From positions 126,229 through 190,228 of the forward strand of contig JXTC01000347.1 of assembly GCA_002914845.1 (NCBI GenBank): a stretch of 64,000 bases of DNA, read 5' to 3'. Source of the DNA: Trema orientale (lineage: Eukaryota > Streptophyta > Magnoliopsida > Rosales > Cannabaceae). Below are positions 1 to 12,031 of the stretch, piece by piece. How positions within the stretch are numbered: the stretch's first letter is position 1; each line of letters begins with the position of its first letter. A model generated the notes under the pieces. The model was given only the letters and a program-made list of their open reading frames with translations. It was not told the origin of the DNA and did no database searches. The position numbers were made by a program, and so were the translations under genes.

Positions 1-1687
1 ACACGTCAACTAGAAGGCTTCCAATTCCGTAACCTCCCTGCAAAAGGTCCAAGGGTTTACTATTTGGAGGGTGTGAGGAGGTTAAAAGGAAATGGATAAA
101 TGAAGTAAACAAATTCAGGGAGGACGCTAAAAAAATGAATGCAGATACCAAATAAGCTCTTTTGGGCTTATCTCTTAAATAAATTCATAGTCCACAGTTT
201 CAAAGTTGAAGTACTTACAACCATCCCAAGTACTATAAAGAATTCTTTGAGAGAGATCAGTTGACCTCGTATCTGACATGGAGCAGTCTCAGCAATGTAC
301 ATTGGAGCAGCATGCATTGCCTAAGAAAGATTTCATGTGACTTGTCAAACACACAAAAATTGAGAGTTTAGCTCCAACAAGATAGAACAAAGCATACTGC
401 ATTACCAGTCCAATTCCTATACCAAACACAACGCGCCCAATCACCATAATAGGCAAGGTAGGTGCCACTGCAGTTACTATAGCTCCAACAAGATAGAACA
501 AAGCAGATGAAATCAACTCCTTCCTCCGTCCTTCATAAAAAGTAATGATGAACACTTATCAAGAAATGAAGCACACATAAAACTTTAGATGTATAACTGC
601 ATTAGAAAACAGACCTAGGAAGTCAGCAACATTAAAAGCCAACACAGAGCCAATTAAGGCACCATACAGTGAGCCACTAGTCTGCAAAAATATGCACGAA
701 ATTAAGAAAACATATATATGCTCTCTTTTGGTCTTAAGTCAAACACCCACGTACTAGAAGCAGAAATAAACAACAAAAGATAGTGGTAAACAAACGTTAA
801 TAACAAGAAAATCAGCTCAAAACTTACAATGAGACCAATATCCACAGAAGACAAATTATACCATGAAACTCCGCTCGATGTGGCTGACTGCAGGAGAGAA
901 AACTTAAATATTAACAGAGCCAAGAAATAGGACACATAAGATCAATAAATGAAACATCAAACCAAGAAGACACAAAAATAGCATGGACAAGCTTGTAATT
1001 GCTGCTCGGAATCATACCTCTACAGAAATTGTAGCACAAGAAGTGGCGCCGATATCATAGCCATACAGCAGCCCCCCAAGAGCTGGGAACAGAAATCTGA
1101 AGAGCACAAAGCCACCCATGTAAATAAATATGACAAATTTGAAATTAATGCACTCTCTTTTGCACAACAGTGGGAAAGATTTAAGCTTGTAAGATAACAA
1201 AAGATACACAATACTCACGGGAGGATTGCGGCAGCAACAGAATAGTTGTCATCCGAATTGCGAACCCCATTGAGAAGAGGCTGCTGTTCATCTCCAATCT
1301 CACCCGAAGACTTTCCCACATGACAAATGGAGACCATTTTAGCAATAAATAAATAAATAAGCACATTTAAACAAGTTATAAGATGTAAAAGATAAGGTAA
1401 AGAAGCAAACTTGACAGATTTTCAACATCAACATACAATTTTGATTGCATAATCTCTCAAGTTCAGAAATACTCGTTTCACTACCATTTCGTCTTCTTCT
1501 TTTTTTCTTTTTTTTCCCAAACTCTATCTTTCTTTCCCATTAAACTTTACTAATAACAAAATCCGAAACAAGCCCAGAAAAAGAAGAATAAGAAGAAGAA
1601 GAAAACCCAAATTCAGAATAAGGTTAGGAGAGGAGACCAAACCTTTCCAAGAGAAGAGAGCGCGGGCTGCTCGGGATCAGACGCCAT
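1..1687 (-). CDS. VGT1: Vacuolar glucose transporter VGT1-like (MFS sugar porter), 5' part, runs off left edge
   Basis: Proton-coupled sugar carrier of the major facilitator superfamily; the Arabidopsis relative VGT1 sits in the vacuolar membrane. Exons on the minus strand: 1687-1643, 1310-1219, 1096-1018, 887-828, 681-615, 530-406, 320-219, 37-<1; phases agree at every junction. The start reads MASDPEQPALSSLGK, followed by an acidic hydrophilic tail with a dileucine-like EQQPLL, then TM1 with PALGGLLYGYDIGATS. Later hallmarks are GALIGS, the loop motif GRRKEL, and IGRVVFGIGIGL followed by AMHAAPMYIAETAP. About 200 N-terminal residues are present of roughly 500 expected. It is divergent from NDUFA12 by 2.3 kb. 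The family call is firm from motif order; VGT1 rather than VGT2 is inferred from the N-terminal tail and from synteny. Confidence 0.93.
369..394 (-). repeat. 26-bp duplicate of exon sequence inside the neighbouring VGT1 intron
   Basis: Bases 369-394, in the intron between the exons ending at 406 and starting at 320, are identical to 480-505 inside the upstream exon. The copied stretch would encode LFYLVGA. It lies 111 bp away in direct orientation and is not needed by the gene model. Confidence 0.85.
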
Positions 1688-3946
1688 GATCTTGAATATC
1701 TATAACAGAAGAAGACAGAAACGAAATGAAAAATGACAGAATTTGAACTCAAAAGTCCAAACTTTTTGTAATTTTGGTGCTTTTGTTTACCAAAAAGATA
1801 TATGCTTTTGTTTTGGTTGCAAGGTCGAATAGTCAATCCTTGTGAAAAAGTGATTTATTACTTATTAACATGTCTTGTTCAGTCAAAACTCAAAACGAAG
1901 GACAGTGTGAGTGAATGAAAGAATGAATGGGGGTTGGCTACTGATGAATGGGGGTTGTTTTTTTAGGTAAAGGGAATACAGTACACAGCTGAGGCAGGAC
2001 TAGGAGGACCCAAAACTATATTAGTCTTGTGTCTCAATTCTCAACTGCAAATGGTGATGAAAAGATGGATAAAATTGCAAGCAAAACGATTATATTTCAA
2101 TTATATTTTGTGTGGATGATTGTGGTGTTTTGGTAAACGAGTTGGTCTAGTATTTTTCATGTCGATTTTTTTTTTTTTTTTTTTTTTTTGGTGTCTCTAA
2201 ATTTTCAACTCAAGACTTTGATGGTTTCTATTTAATTTTTCAGGCTGTAGCCATGTGATCAAATAAAATAATCATTTCCCCTTAACAACTAAAATATCAA
2301 AAGTAAAAAATATCATTCCATAATCTAATTTGCTTGTGTCAGGTTTGGTAAGGTAAGATCAAATAAAATAATCATTTCCCCTTAACAACTAAAATATCAA
2401 AACTAAAAAATATCATTCAATAATCCAATTTGCTTGTGTGAGGTTTGGTAAGGTAACTTCCCCCTTTTTCTTCTTAATTTTATTTTCATTTCAACAACCA
2501 TGATGAGAAGGCACGAAGTACATAAAAAAAACGTGTTTTCTTCATTTTACATAGATGAGAATGAGATGATCAAGGTCCTAAAATTAACAGTCCTATCTCT
2601 TCATATTGCCATATTTTTTTTAGCTTCAGAAATTATATACTTTACGTTTTATATGACTCTCCTTTCTTTTATTTGTTTCTTATTTTTATGTAAAACGAAA
2701 GTCAAGAGGTTTGAAAAGGAAGGGGCCGAGCAAGCTTATCTTTTTGCACGTCCTAGTAATTAAAACAATAAGCTACAATCCAACCACATCGTTAGTTACT
2801 ATATATATTAGATCTGTAAGTTTCTCCTTCACTAATTTGTAAAGCGTTCATTTTGTGGTACTTAGGAAACCAGCTCTACTGTCCATTCCCTTTCACATTC
2901 TACAAACTTCCAGGGATCATTTTTGCTATTTGCTTTAGATGGACGTGTACCAAATCCAATCCAAGAGCATTCTTTTACTTCCAGATTCAAGAAAGTTTGA
3001 GAGAATTGAATTGGAAAGGGACCCCAAGAAAGAGATGGCTATGGAACTTAATTCTCTGCTAATTAAGATTACATTAACTTGACTTGTCGAGGCATCCGCG
3101 TCTTTGCTTCAAATGTCATTAAAATCTCGGACAAGAATATTTATTAGACAAATTATCAACTGTTCAGTAAGATATCAACCTAACTTCAGCACACATGTTC
3201 GAGAAATTTAGTGAACGACAAAAGGTTGTCATGTCAACACATAGAGAGGGTTCCCATGACTACGCAAGTACTTGGGAACTTCCAAAAATAATTGTGCCAT
3301 GAGTTAGACAAAACTACAGTTAGAAGTATGAAACCCCTTCTTCCTCCAAGGCTACAACCCTTGTGTACAAATTTTACCTTTATTGCCACTCACCGAACAT
3401 GAGATTAGAGGATTGTCCAAGTGTATATGACTAGTGTATAATTAGTATCAACAATCCATCTAGAAGTATGAGATGATGTCTCATCCCCGGTATTCAGATA
3501 TTCTCATATTTGCCTAATCTTGGTTCACAACATATTTCTGAAGAAGAGAGCACTTGGATCAACCGAAAATCACAGTGCATTCATATAATACTAAATAATT
3601 AAACTGAACACGAAAATATTTTCATATTTGAGTGAAAAAATGATCTTTGGCTTTTCCTTTGGTAGCAGAAGATTGAAATGCAGAAAGAACAAAAAGCTAA
3701 CACCACCAAATTGCGGACACAGAGACGTTTATGACAAGAATCCACAACAATATCTGATTAAAGACATATTTGTAATGGCACTACGCAACAAGTTCCATTC
3801 ACCAACAACTGAAGTCAATGATTCACTGTTTCTGGTGAACAACCGATAAAATTTCACAGGTTTAGCCAAGGAAGAACCATTTATTACTGAAAGAGCAGCA
3901 GAATGACGCAATATTTCCAAGATCTCAGAGGATGTTCCATGAAAAT
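1688..3946. other. Intergenic region between VGT1-like and NDUFA12, with a 100-bp tandem duplication
   Basis: The first few hundred bases are the leader and promoter side of the transporter. A T-run lies at 2167-2189. A direct tandem duplication occupies 2257-2356 and 2357-2456, with only a few mismatches between the copies. Open frames at 2500-2763 and 2853-3062 are AT-driven, lack recognisable domains and have no splice context, so I do not call them genes. The last few hundred bases are probably the NDUFA12 3' UTR. Confidence 0.7.
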
Positions 3947-6393
3947 TTACTTGGTAGGCTCCCAAGGCTGGTACCTGGTCCAGTCTCTCTGTCCTGGATT
4001 GAGAGTATGTCCTTTGGAATGGTAAATATACTCATCGCCTTCTCCAGAGAAATTTTCCTTGTGCTCAATCCCATATCTTTTTGGTTTTAACATCAAAAGC
4101 TGCAGATATTACACCTTTTCTCCGTTAGCCACAGGTTTTTTCTTAAGCATATAAAATGAAATAGATATGTGAACTGGGACTCACCTCATCTCCAGTATGG
4201 TCAGTTATGTAGTGTAGCCAACCATGCCATTCTGGTGGGACTTGAGAAGCATTGTAGCGACCTTTCTCTGCATATTCCACCCACCTATGTCTTCCTGTAC
4301 AACCCATCAGAAGCTGTAACATGCATTGTGTAATGACATCGAAGAAACAAAGTAGAAGGCAACTGTGTTCTTCTGCTTTCTTGTTATAGCTTGAGTCTCT
4401 CTAATGGAGGGCCAAAACTAGTGAATGGGTTATTATTAGCAGGCAAACCAATTTAAGGAAAAATGTATTCTCATGGTTATTCACAATTTTCTACTGAGAC
4501 TACTGTTACAATTGTAGGATGACATCATACAAAGAGAATACAAAAAGGAGGAAGTACTAACCAAATTGCATGTCTTGAAGTCTCTCATAATACTTATTGC
4601 CAAATTTATCAACGCCCACGAGCGTTGCCCCTATATTGTGGATTTTTGTTTGCCTAGATCAATGAAACAAAGTTTATTTAGGGAATTCGTCGATGAAGAC
4701 AGATGACATGCATAAATATCATCGTTGAAAATAAAAGACTCGAGGTCGAAGCGAAACATAGACCATCAATTATTATGTAGCAGCAGCTATCAACAATTTA
4801 TCAAAGAATCACTTTGGTTGTATCAGGGAGCAACTTACAATTGTTAAGTTGAAATTAAAAAGAAAATGGATCTACTGAATTATGAGTTCCATACGTCCTA
4901 TTTGGTAGAAAACCGCTATCCTTCACTTATGTTATTAGACAACCACTTGTTTGTTCAGTTGGGTGGGGGAGCGGAACGGGTTTAAGTTTTGTTAATAGTT
5001 ATCATATCCCATCCCATAGAAAACCTCTTTGGCTACGCTTAGCCCTAATGCTTTCTAAGTTGAATCAAGTAAACAAGGTCAGTATATCCGCTGACAAGAA
5101 AGCATATGTGGTGCAGTTTAGTATTGTATAACTAACAGAGGCATTGACATTAACTGCTCACTTAATTCACCAATTAATAAGTTCAGCAAGCAAGAGGAAT
5201 TCATAATTCAAAAAGACGCATGGCTGCACCTTTCTGCTATCTTATCGAGTATCATCTTCAAAATAAATTCTAAACACTACTCACAAGGTTTTCTCACTAT
5301 TTATCAAGATTCTTATGCTGCTGCAAAAGCAAAAACTATGAAAGCTTACTGGCTAATAATTACCCTGTATAATAAAAGCAGACAAAACAAATTAGCCTAC
5401 TAGTACTACCCTCAAGATAAATCATATCGTACAGTATCCCAACAATTAAACATCTTACCTAGCCAAATGAATACAGTAACATCTCCCCGACCTTATTCAA
5501 AAGAACTTACCCCAGGGGGACTACTATTACTTACTTTTTTTTTTTTACTACCCTATTGCTTTTGCAACTGGGGCAACAAACTAATTCAAAGTTCCACTTG
5601 TAAGGAACAGTAAAAGTTTATTAAATTCTTATAATCTTCCAAGCTATTCTTGCCTCTATGATCACATGTTTTATTAGAGAGACACAACAGTAGGGAAACT
5701 TTTTAATACAAAGAAAAGCTGCAAGATATTATCAATATTAACAACCCAATAATTGCATGTATAAATGAATAACAATAATAATGCCAGATTAAAACTTACA
5801 AAAGGTTTCCGTCGAAAATGCATTTCCTGCAATGATTGATACAAGTCGTCAGCAGGGTATGGTACAAACATTAGCATTATGAAGCACTCTTAATCCTATC
5901 TATAAAAGCCATTCGAAAAAATACAAACGAAATATCACTTAATAAGGTGAGGCCTCTGGCTACTATACATAAGGGAGCTTCCAAAGCCCACATCATTTCT
6001 ACATTTCTACATTTCTAATCTCTTTAATTATTATTATCCGTTGCTATCTCTTTAAATCCAATAATTGAGCCAACTCAGTTGGAGTTTACAAAGATTTTTA
6101 CCATCAACAATGAGAAATATTACAACTTTCCTCAGCATTTTTCTACATACCATTATTCCAAAATACTAGAAGATACTTAAAAGCAATGTCGGTATTGAAT
6201 TTTTCTAGCAAAATAAGCGAAAAATGGGATCTTTTCAGAAATTTAAGCAAAATAAATAAATAAATAAATAAATAAATATATAGAAAGAAAAGAAGAAAAC
6301 TAACGCATAGCCTTCGTCCCTGAGCTCCCTGAGGAAGTTTCCGACCCCTTTCTCCCTGATCGCTCTCAGCGCCCCCCTCACCACCGATGCCAT
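3947..6393 (-). CDS. NDUFA12: NADH:ubiquinone oxidoreductase subunit NDUFA12 (B17.2-like), mitochondrial complex I
   Basis: Accessory subunit of mitochondrial respiratory complex I. Exons on the minus strand: 6393-6305, 5826-5800, 4653-4562, 4294-4185, 4099-3947; phases close and give 156 aa, matching the plant family (about 159). The start MASVVRGALRAIREKGVG and LRELRDEGY are diagnostic of plant NDUFA12. Conserved blocks follow: IFDGNLL, IGATLVGVDKFGNKYYE, RHRWVEYAEKGRYNASQVPP, EWHGWLHYITDHTGDE and a C-terminal EYIYHSKGHTLNPGQ. Exon 2 is a 27-nt microexon, confirmed by phase on both sides, and the second intron is about 1.15 kb. The gene is head-to-head with HRD1, start codons 1.08 kb apart. 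A CT-rich tract (about 6399-6440) lies just upstream of the start codon, in the leader. Confidence 0.96.
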
Positions 6394-6860
6394 CTCTCTC
6401 GATGTCTCTCTCTCTCTCAGAGTCTCTCTCTCTCTCTCTGCCTTCTTCAAGGGTAAGTCCGTAAGCTGGGCTTTGATGGGCCTCAACCGCAGTCTACCAC
6501 GGGCCCATAGCATGTATATATACTCCAACTTAGGATTCGGCCCAAAGCCCAAAAACATATACGAAGCATGTCGTTTTTTCAATTGTAAACGGCAGTGTGC
6601 TTTAAAGTTTATACGACAAGCTACAACACGCTGACCTTCTAATTCTAAGCCTTACACGTTCCGTTTACACGTGTCTCAACATTATTGGGTCCTCATACAT
6701 CATTACTTTCTTTCCCCTTTCTTATTTTTTGGAAAGAAAAGAAAAAAAAAAAAAATTAAAAGAGAGAGAAACAGAGCAGCACAGAGAAAGATTCAAACAA
6801 GCTCTGGAATCGCAATTCGGTGGACGAAGAGAAAGCTTCTCTCTCCCATCTCAGGTACTC
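6394..6860. promoter_or_regulatory. Putative bidirectional promoter NDUFA12 / HRD1 with a palindromic G-box
   Basis: The interval between the minus-strand NDUFA12 start and the likely HRD1 leader is under 500 bp. It contains ACACGTGT at 6667-6674, a perfect 8-bp palindrome around a CACGTG G-box (6668-6673), the core bound by plant bZIP and bHLH factors and part of many ABA and ER-stress promoters. No clear TATA box is visible for either gene. Shared use of the element is inferred from position only. Confidence 0.5.
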
Positions 6861-7471
6861 ATTTCCTGCAAGTAATTCTAGGGTTTTTCTTTCGTGTAGA
6901 TTTACTCAATATGTTTTTCCTCAATTTTTTTGTCTTGATGAACTTTAGGGTTCAATCTTCCTAGTTTTTGTTCATTTTTCTGACCGATTCGTTTGGGGCA
7001 AGATTTGAAATTTTCCCTTTTGGGGTCTGTTTGGAAGGCCAGACTTCATTCAACGATAGGAAAATGGGATAAATTTTTGGACTTTTATCATCTTATGTTG
7101 CTTTTTTTCTGGCCTTGAATCAATATTGCAGGAGGCATGATAAGGTTCGTGTGTCACTAATTTCAATATCTTTATTTTAGGTGTTAAGTATATCTGGAAT
7201 TGTTTTAGCGAGAAGAAATAGAAGTTTAATCTGGAATTGCTGATCTTTGGTTTCTAAGGGAATCGAGGGAACTACCTTTCTCTGTCCAAAAATTTTACAT
7301 TTCCGATTTGGGTTCGCCCCGCCCATTGTAAGGAATCTGTTTGATTATTTGGTTTTGCTGTTATGCTGCTTATTTTAATTAGGTGATTAACAGATTAGAG
7401 AGTTTAATTTGCACTTTTTCGCGGGTTGTGATGTGTTCATCGGTTGCTTGTGTACCAGCTTGCATAGGAAA
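6861..7471 (+). other. HRD1 5' leader, probably with a leader intron
   Basis: Sequence around 6850 (CTCCCATCTCAG followed by GTACTC) looks like a leader exon and donor, and TTGCATAG just before the start codon at 7472 looks like an acceptor, so most of this stretch is probably a 5'-UTR intron. This rests on splice-site appearance alone. No other gene seen. Confidence 0.45.
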
Positions 7472-10400
7472 ATGATGAGGCTGCAAACGTATGCGGGGCT
7501 TAGTTTTGTTGCAACTCTAGCAGTAATTTATCATGCATTTAACAGCAGAGGCCAGTTTTACCCGGCCATGGTTTATTTGTCTACTTCCAAGATCAGTTTG
7601 GTACTGCTTCTCAACATGGGTTTGGTTGTTATGTGTATTCTGTGGCAATTAACGAAACGGGTATTCCTTGGTTCACTCCGAGAAGCAGAGGTTGAGAGGC
7701 TTAATGAACAATCTTGGAGAGAGGTCATGGAAATTCTCTTTGCGATCACCATTTTCCGGCAAGACTTTTCGGTATCGTTTCTTGCCATGGTTACGGCTCT
7801 ATTATTGATCAAAGCTCTGCATTGGTTAGCTCAGAAGAGAGTTGAGTACATTGAGACTACTCCAACAGTAACAAAGCTATCTCATATTCGGATTGTCTCT
7901 TTTCTTGGCTTCCTTTTAACGCTAGACAGTCTCTTTTTGTATACATCAGTAAATGATTTGATACAGTCACGGAAGGCTTCAGTGTCTCTCTTCTTTTCCT
8001 TTGAGTACGTTATCTATCCTTTTACCTTCAATGTGATATTGTTGTTATTGTTATTGTCGTTCATGGCTCATATAAATTTATTTGTAGTTCCTCACCTAAA
8101 ACATTAATTGGAGCTTCGTGGAAGATACGTCATTTAGGTCTTTCTTCTAGATTGTTCGCTGGATTTTTGTAGAAGAATTTATCCTGATCGATGTCATAAT
8201 GCACTAATGCAAGTCATTTTTGGACCATAGATTGCTTAGAGGAAAATAAATATATATCCATCTTCATATGCCTATCTCATTCATCCAAAAAGTTACTGCT
8301 ATGTATCTGATATCCTAGGACAATCTTTGGATTTATAATTGTAGGCTATTTTGATACTACTACTATTGAGGCCTTCGAACTCACTTATTAATTGTTTTTG
8401 GATTTCTGACCTAGAGAATGAGTGCTAAAATGCTTACAACTTGATATCTCAGGTACATGATCCTTGCAACAACAACAGTGTCAACATTCGTCAAATATGT
8501 TTTCTATGTCAGTGACATGCTAATGGAGGGACAATGGGAGAAGAAGCCTGTCTATACATTTTATCTGGAACTCATACGTGACTTGCTTCACTTATCTATG
8601 TATCTGTGCTTCTTCCTCGTGATTTTCATGTGAGTATTATATTCATCCTTTACGTTTGCGACTTATGGATGCTGACAAGCTTCCCAGACTGCATTTTTAT
8701 ATCCACTAAAAAATATGCGCGGACATCTTAGTATCTTATAGGACCACATATATGCAGATATCTCAATTTATTAAAATCAATTGTTGAATATTTGGCCTGC
8801 AATCTTTTCTTCTTTTTTTTTTTTTGTTTCTAAATAAATTTTTGAGTCGTTTACCCCTCTAAATTGAATTTGATTCGGTTTCCAGGAATTATGGAGTACC
8901 TTTGCACTTGATACGGGAGCTCTATGAGACATTTAGGAACTTTAAAATCCGTGTTGCTGATTATATTCGTTACAGGAAGATCACTTCCAACATGAATGAC
9001 CGATTTCCTGATGCAACACCTGAAGAGCTCAATGCGTGAGTAAACTTGGTTCTGTGTCTGATGTCTTATTCTTGTTATTATTACATTCTTACAAATAGTG
9101 TTATTGTTTGTTCCTGATGGATGTGCAGAACTGATGCAACCTGCATCATTTGCCGTGAAGAGATGACCACAGCCAAGAAACTGATTTGTGGGCACCTGTT
9201 CCACGTGCATTGCTTGCGTTCATGGTTAGAGCGACAGCATACATGCCCTACCTGCAGAGCCTTAGTTGTACCTCCTGATAATGGGACAAGCGTAACTGCA
9301 GGACAAAATGCACCCCGGTCAGATACTCATCAAGGTGAGGTCATTGTTTTGTTTCTAGTACATATTTTTTGCATTTTACTTCATTGCCAAATACTTTTTT
9401 GGAACATTGGTTTTTTTGGCTCCCCAAACCCTTACTTCCTTTTGTATCAAAACCACTTTGTGGACGTGTAAGTTGGATTCATTATTCATGTAATTTGTTT
9501 TAAACATTTGATGAGATTTAAGTCTAACATATACTAGATTCATTAGTGATTGATATTTTCGCATTTTTTAATGCCATAATGCTATTTCGCTCGTTTGTTA
9601 AGGCAGTAGTATAATGTTCTAGTGTTGCATCTGAGTTGGGCAGAACTGCTTAGTAATTATTTTATTGGGATTGGGAACAGGGACAGGAATCTCAGGTTCG
9701 TCTGCTCAGGGTTCAGCTGGTGGTGTTGCTGGTGATAATTTGAGCCATCATCAGGCCAGGCTCCAAGCTGCTGCAGCTGCTGCATCAATTTATGAGAAAT
9801 CCTACGTTTATCCTTCAGCAAACACTTTAGTATGGTATGAACCTTTTTTTCCTTTATCCGATGGCATGTTCTGTTTTGCCTGCAGGCATTATATGTATTT
9901 CTGTGGTGTCCTGGATGCATGCCTGCATGACTTCTTTTGTGCTTAGACTTCTGAGCTTAGAACTGAAAACCCGAAATTTAAACCATATATGCAACCCTAA
10001 GCTGTTGTTGAAGTATGTAAAAGTTGAAAAATTGGCATATTATATGTAAGTTTCATCCCACTTTCGCGTCCTGTGTGAACTCTCACATCTGATTTTCACA
10101 TTTTAATGCAACATATCAAATTTCCAGATGCTTTACAGCCTCAACCTGTTTGCAATCAGGCTTGATCTTTTGGCATTGAGAGCAGAATACAAAACTATAA
10201 CAAATTACCTCTTGATGGCAGGTCTCCTGGATATGCTGTACGTCCTCAGATGCAACTACCTTTGGCCAGCTCCTCTGGTAGCGACTCTAGTGGTGAACGT
10301 GCTTTTAATGCACAAACACAACAGTTTGTACCCTTTGGTGAACATGCAAATTTCTCCACCGATTGGCAGAGGTTGAACAGTGATCCAAAAATACAAGATT

Positions 10401-10669
10401 CTCTGCGAGAAGCTCAAATGAAACTTGTTCAGCATCAGATAGAGGTATAATAATATACTAACAAATTTTGTATTTGGGCTCTTACCACTGTGACCTTCAG
10501 TGATCACCTTGAACAATCATACATGTAATTCTTTCTTCTACAGAACCTGCAAAATCAGCTTCAACTTTTACAGAAGCCTAAAGAGGAGAGCCTTAACCCA
10601 GGCAGCAAAGAGAAGAATGTTGCATCTTCATCTGACTCGGACTGTGTACACCGTGGCAAGACTGATTGA
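7472..10669 (+). CDS. HRD1: ERAD-associated RING E3 ubiquitin ligase HRD1 (synoviolin)
   Basis: Membrane-embedded E3 ligase that retrotranslocates and ubiquitinates misfolded ER proteins. Exons: 7472-8004, 8453-8629, 8886-9035, 9129-9334, 9681-9834, 10222-10444, 10544-10669; 522 aa. Start chosen at MMRLQTYAGLSF, aligning with plant HRD1 MIRLRTYAGLSF; an in-frame ATG further upstream (7409) would add 21 residues not seen in the family. The N-terminal half is multi-span and includes LGSLREAEVERLNEQ, FAITIFRQDFS and LIKALHWLAQKRVEYIETTP. A RING-H2 finger spans about residues 292-331 (CIICREEM, CGHLFHVHC, CPTC). The tail is low-complexity, with an Ala-rich block, ending in a Gln-rich predicted helix. 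The exon 1 donor (GA then GTACGTTATC) closely resembles the true continuation at the exon 2 start (GTACATGATC). It converges on ERD2. Confidence 0.96.
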
Positions 10670-12031
10670 TCCATAGCCCTTACACAACGTGTGGATACTT
10701 ATCTCAGTAGAAGTAGGATGTGCATATAGGGAACAACAAAGTAATGAGAGGTGGTGCATTGCTCTTTATACTGGTACTGCCGTCGATGTATGGTGGAGGA
10801 TTCCAAGCAATGTCGTGTATTTTCTTTTGCAACCGATCTTTGTCAATGGTTTATGGCTTTTTGGACTTTAATGTAACGTGTGCATGACGTGTGCATGACA
10901 TGTGCATGTGTAGCAGTAGTGCTAATTTGCACAAAAAAATCCGTTCATCTCGCTTGGCGACTTTGAACAATTTGGAGTAGATTGCAGCCATTATAAATTC
11001 AGGCAGGTTGAAAGTTACGAATAACATTCCAAAGTTCTTGAGTGATTTTTCGTTGTAATATTTATACCTATTGACATCAGTTGGAAGGATGTAATCAAAT
11101 GATTTTTGCTGCATCTTTATTGCCTTATGCAAACTTGAACTTGAAAAGGACTAAATAAATTGTTGATATTCGTGAATTATTAGGAGCAAACAGAAGGAAT
11201 GTCTTTTTATGTCGATTGACAATTTAATTCAAGTAAAAGGAACGACAAGGCACAAAAAAGTAGATGTGGAAGAGAGAATGAATTAGTAATGACTCCAGCA
11301 AATTGACAAATGTGAATAGACTTCGTAATAAATGAATTTTACTAGAGACAATGGCAACTCAACAAATATAGTCTTAAATAGAACAAAAACAAACACAAAA
11401 TTCTCAAGTTCTAATTAACATGACTTTCGAGGTCACTTAACGATGAACGACCTTCATCTTAAATGTAACAACGTCTGGTTTCTCTACAATCAAACTTGTC
11501 ATTTTCTTCTGTCTTTGGGGATGGACATCGCTTTCACTGTGAAAAATGGGAAAGCAAACGCCAGTATGTTTGCCACCACCACCAGACATGCCACCCCGTT
11601 GATCAACACACCTATTCAATATTATAATCTACTCTGCTTTTTTGTTGAGATTTTGACTAATAAGGAAGGATTATCAAAATAACTGCCAGTTTCGAAATAT
11701 TGACTCATCGAGAAAAGTTCCCCTGTTTCTAGTCGCCATTTCTGGGACTCGAAATTTTGAGCACTACTCAAAAGAATAAAATCTTCTTTCTTAACCTTGC
11801 AGGTAATATATATACATAATTTCGTGCTAGAACCTTGAGAAAACGCCTAGTTTCTGTGTCGAAGAAAGAATAACATTCATCTTCTTTCAGCATAATGTGT
11901 GAGGTAAAAAGTACAAGGATGTGTTCAGCAACTAGAAACGAATGTAAGCTTATGTTCTTTCTCAACACTATGCAACAGCAGCTAGCAGCTGTTGTTATCT
12001 ATTAGCGGAAGTATAGCCCGAAAGATCCAGC
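10670..12031. other. Tail-to-tail intergenic region HRD1 / ERD2
   Basis: Holds both 3' UTRs. Overlapping open frames of 60 and 79 codons on opposite strands around 11437-11682 show no family motif and I do not call them. Nothing else recognised. Confidence 0.6.

Noticed and set aside
2500-2763. 87-codon open frame upstream of VGT1-like
   Set aside because: AT-driven composition, hydrophobic residues from T-runs, no family motif and no splice context.
2940-3075. 47-codon frame with KFERIELERDPKKEMAMEL-like charged stretch
   Set aside because: Looks protein-like but is short, isolated and unmatched to any family I can name.
6235-6582. 115-codon minus-strand frame through the NDUFA12 start
   Set aside because: Reads from the leader into exon 1 and then past the splice donor; only the part from 6393 to 6305 is coding.
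11437-11682. Overlapping frames on both strands between HRD1 and ERD2
   Set aside because: No recognisable domain; position fits overlapping 3' UTRs.
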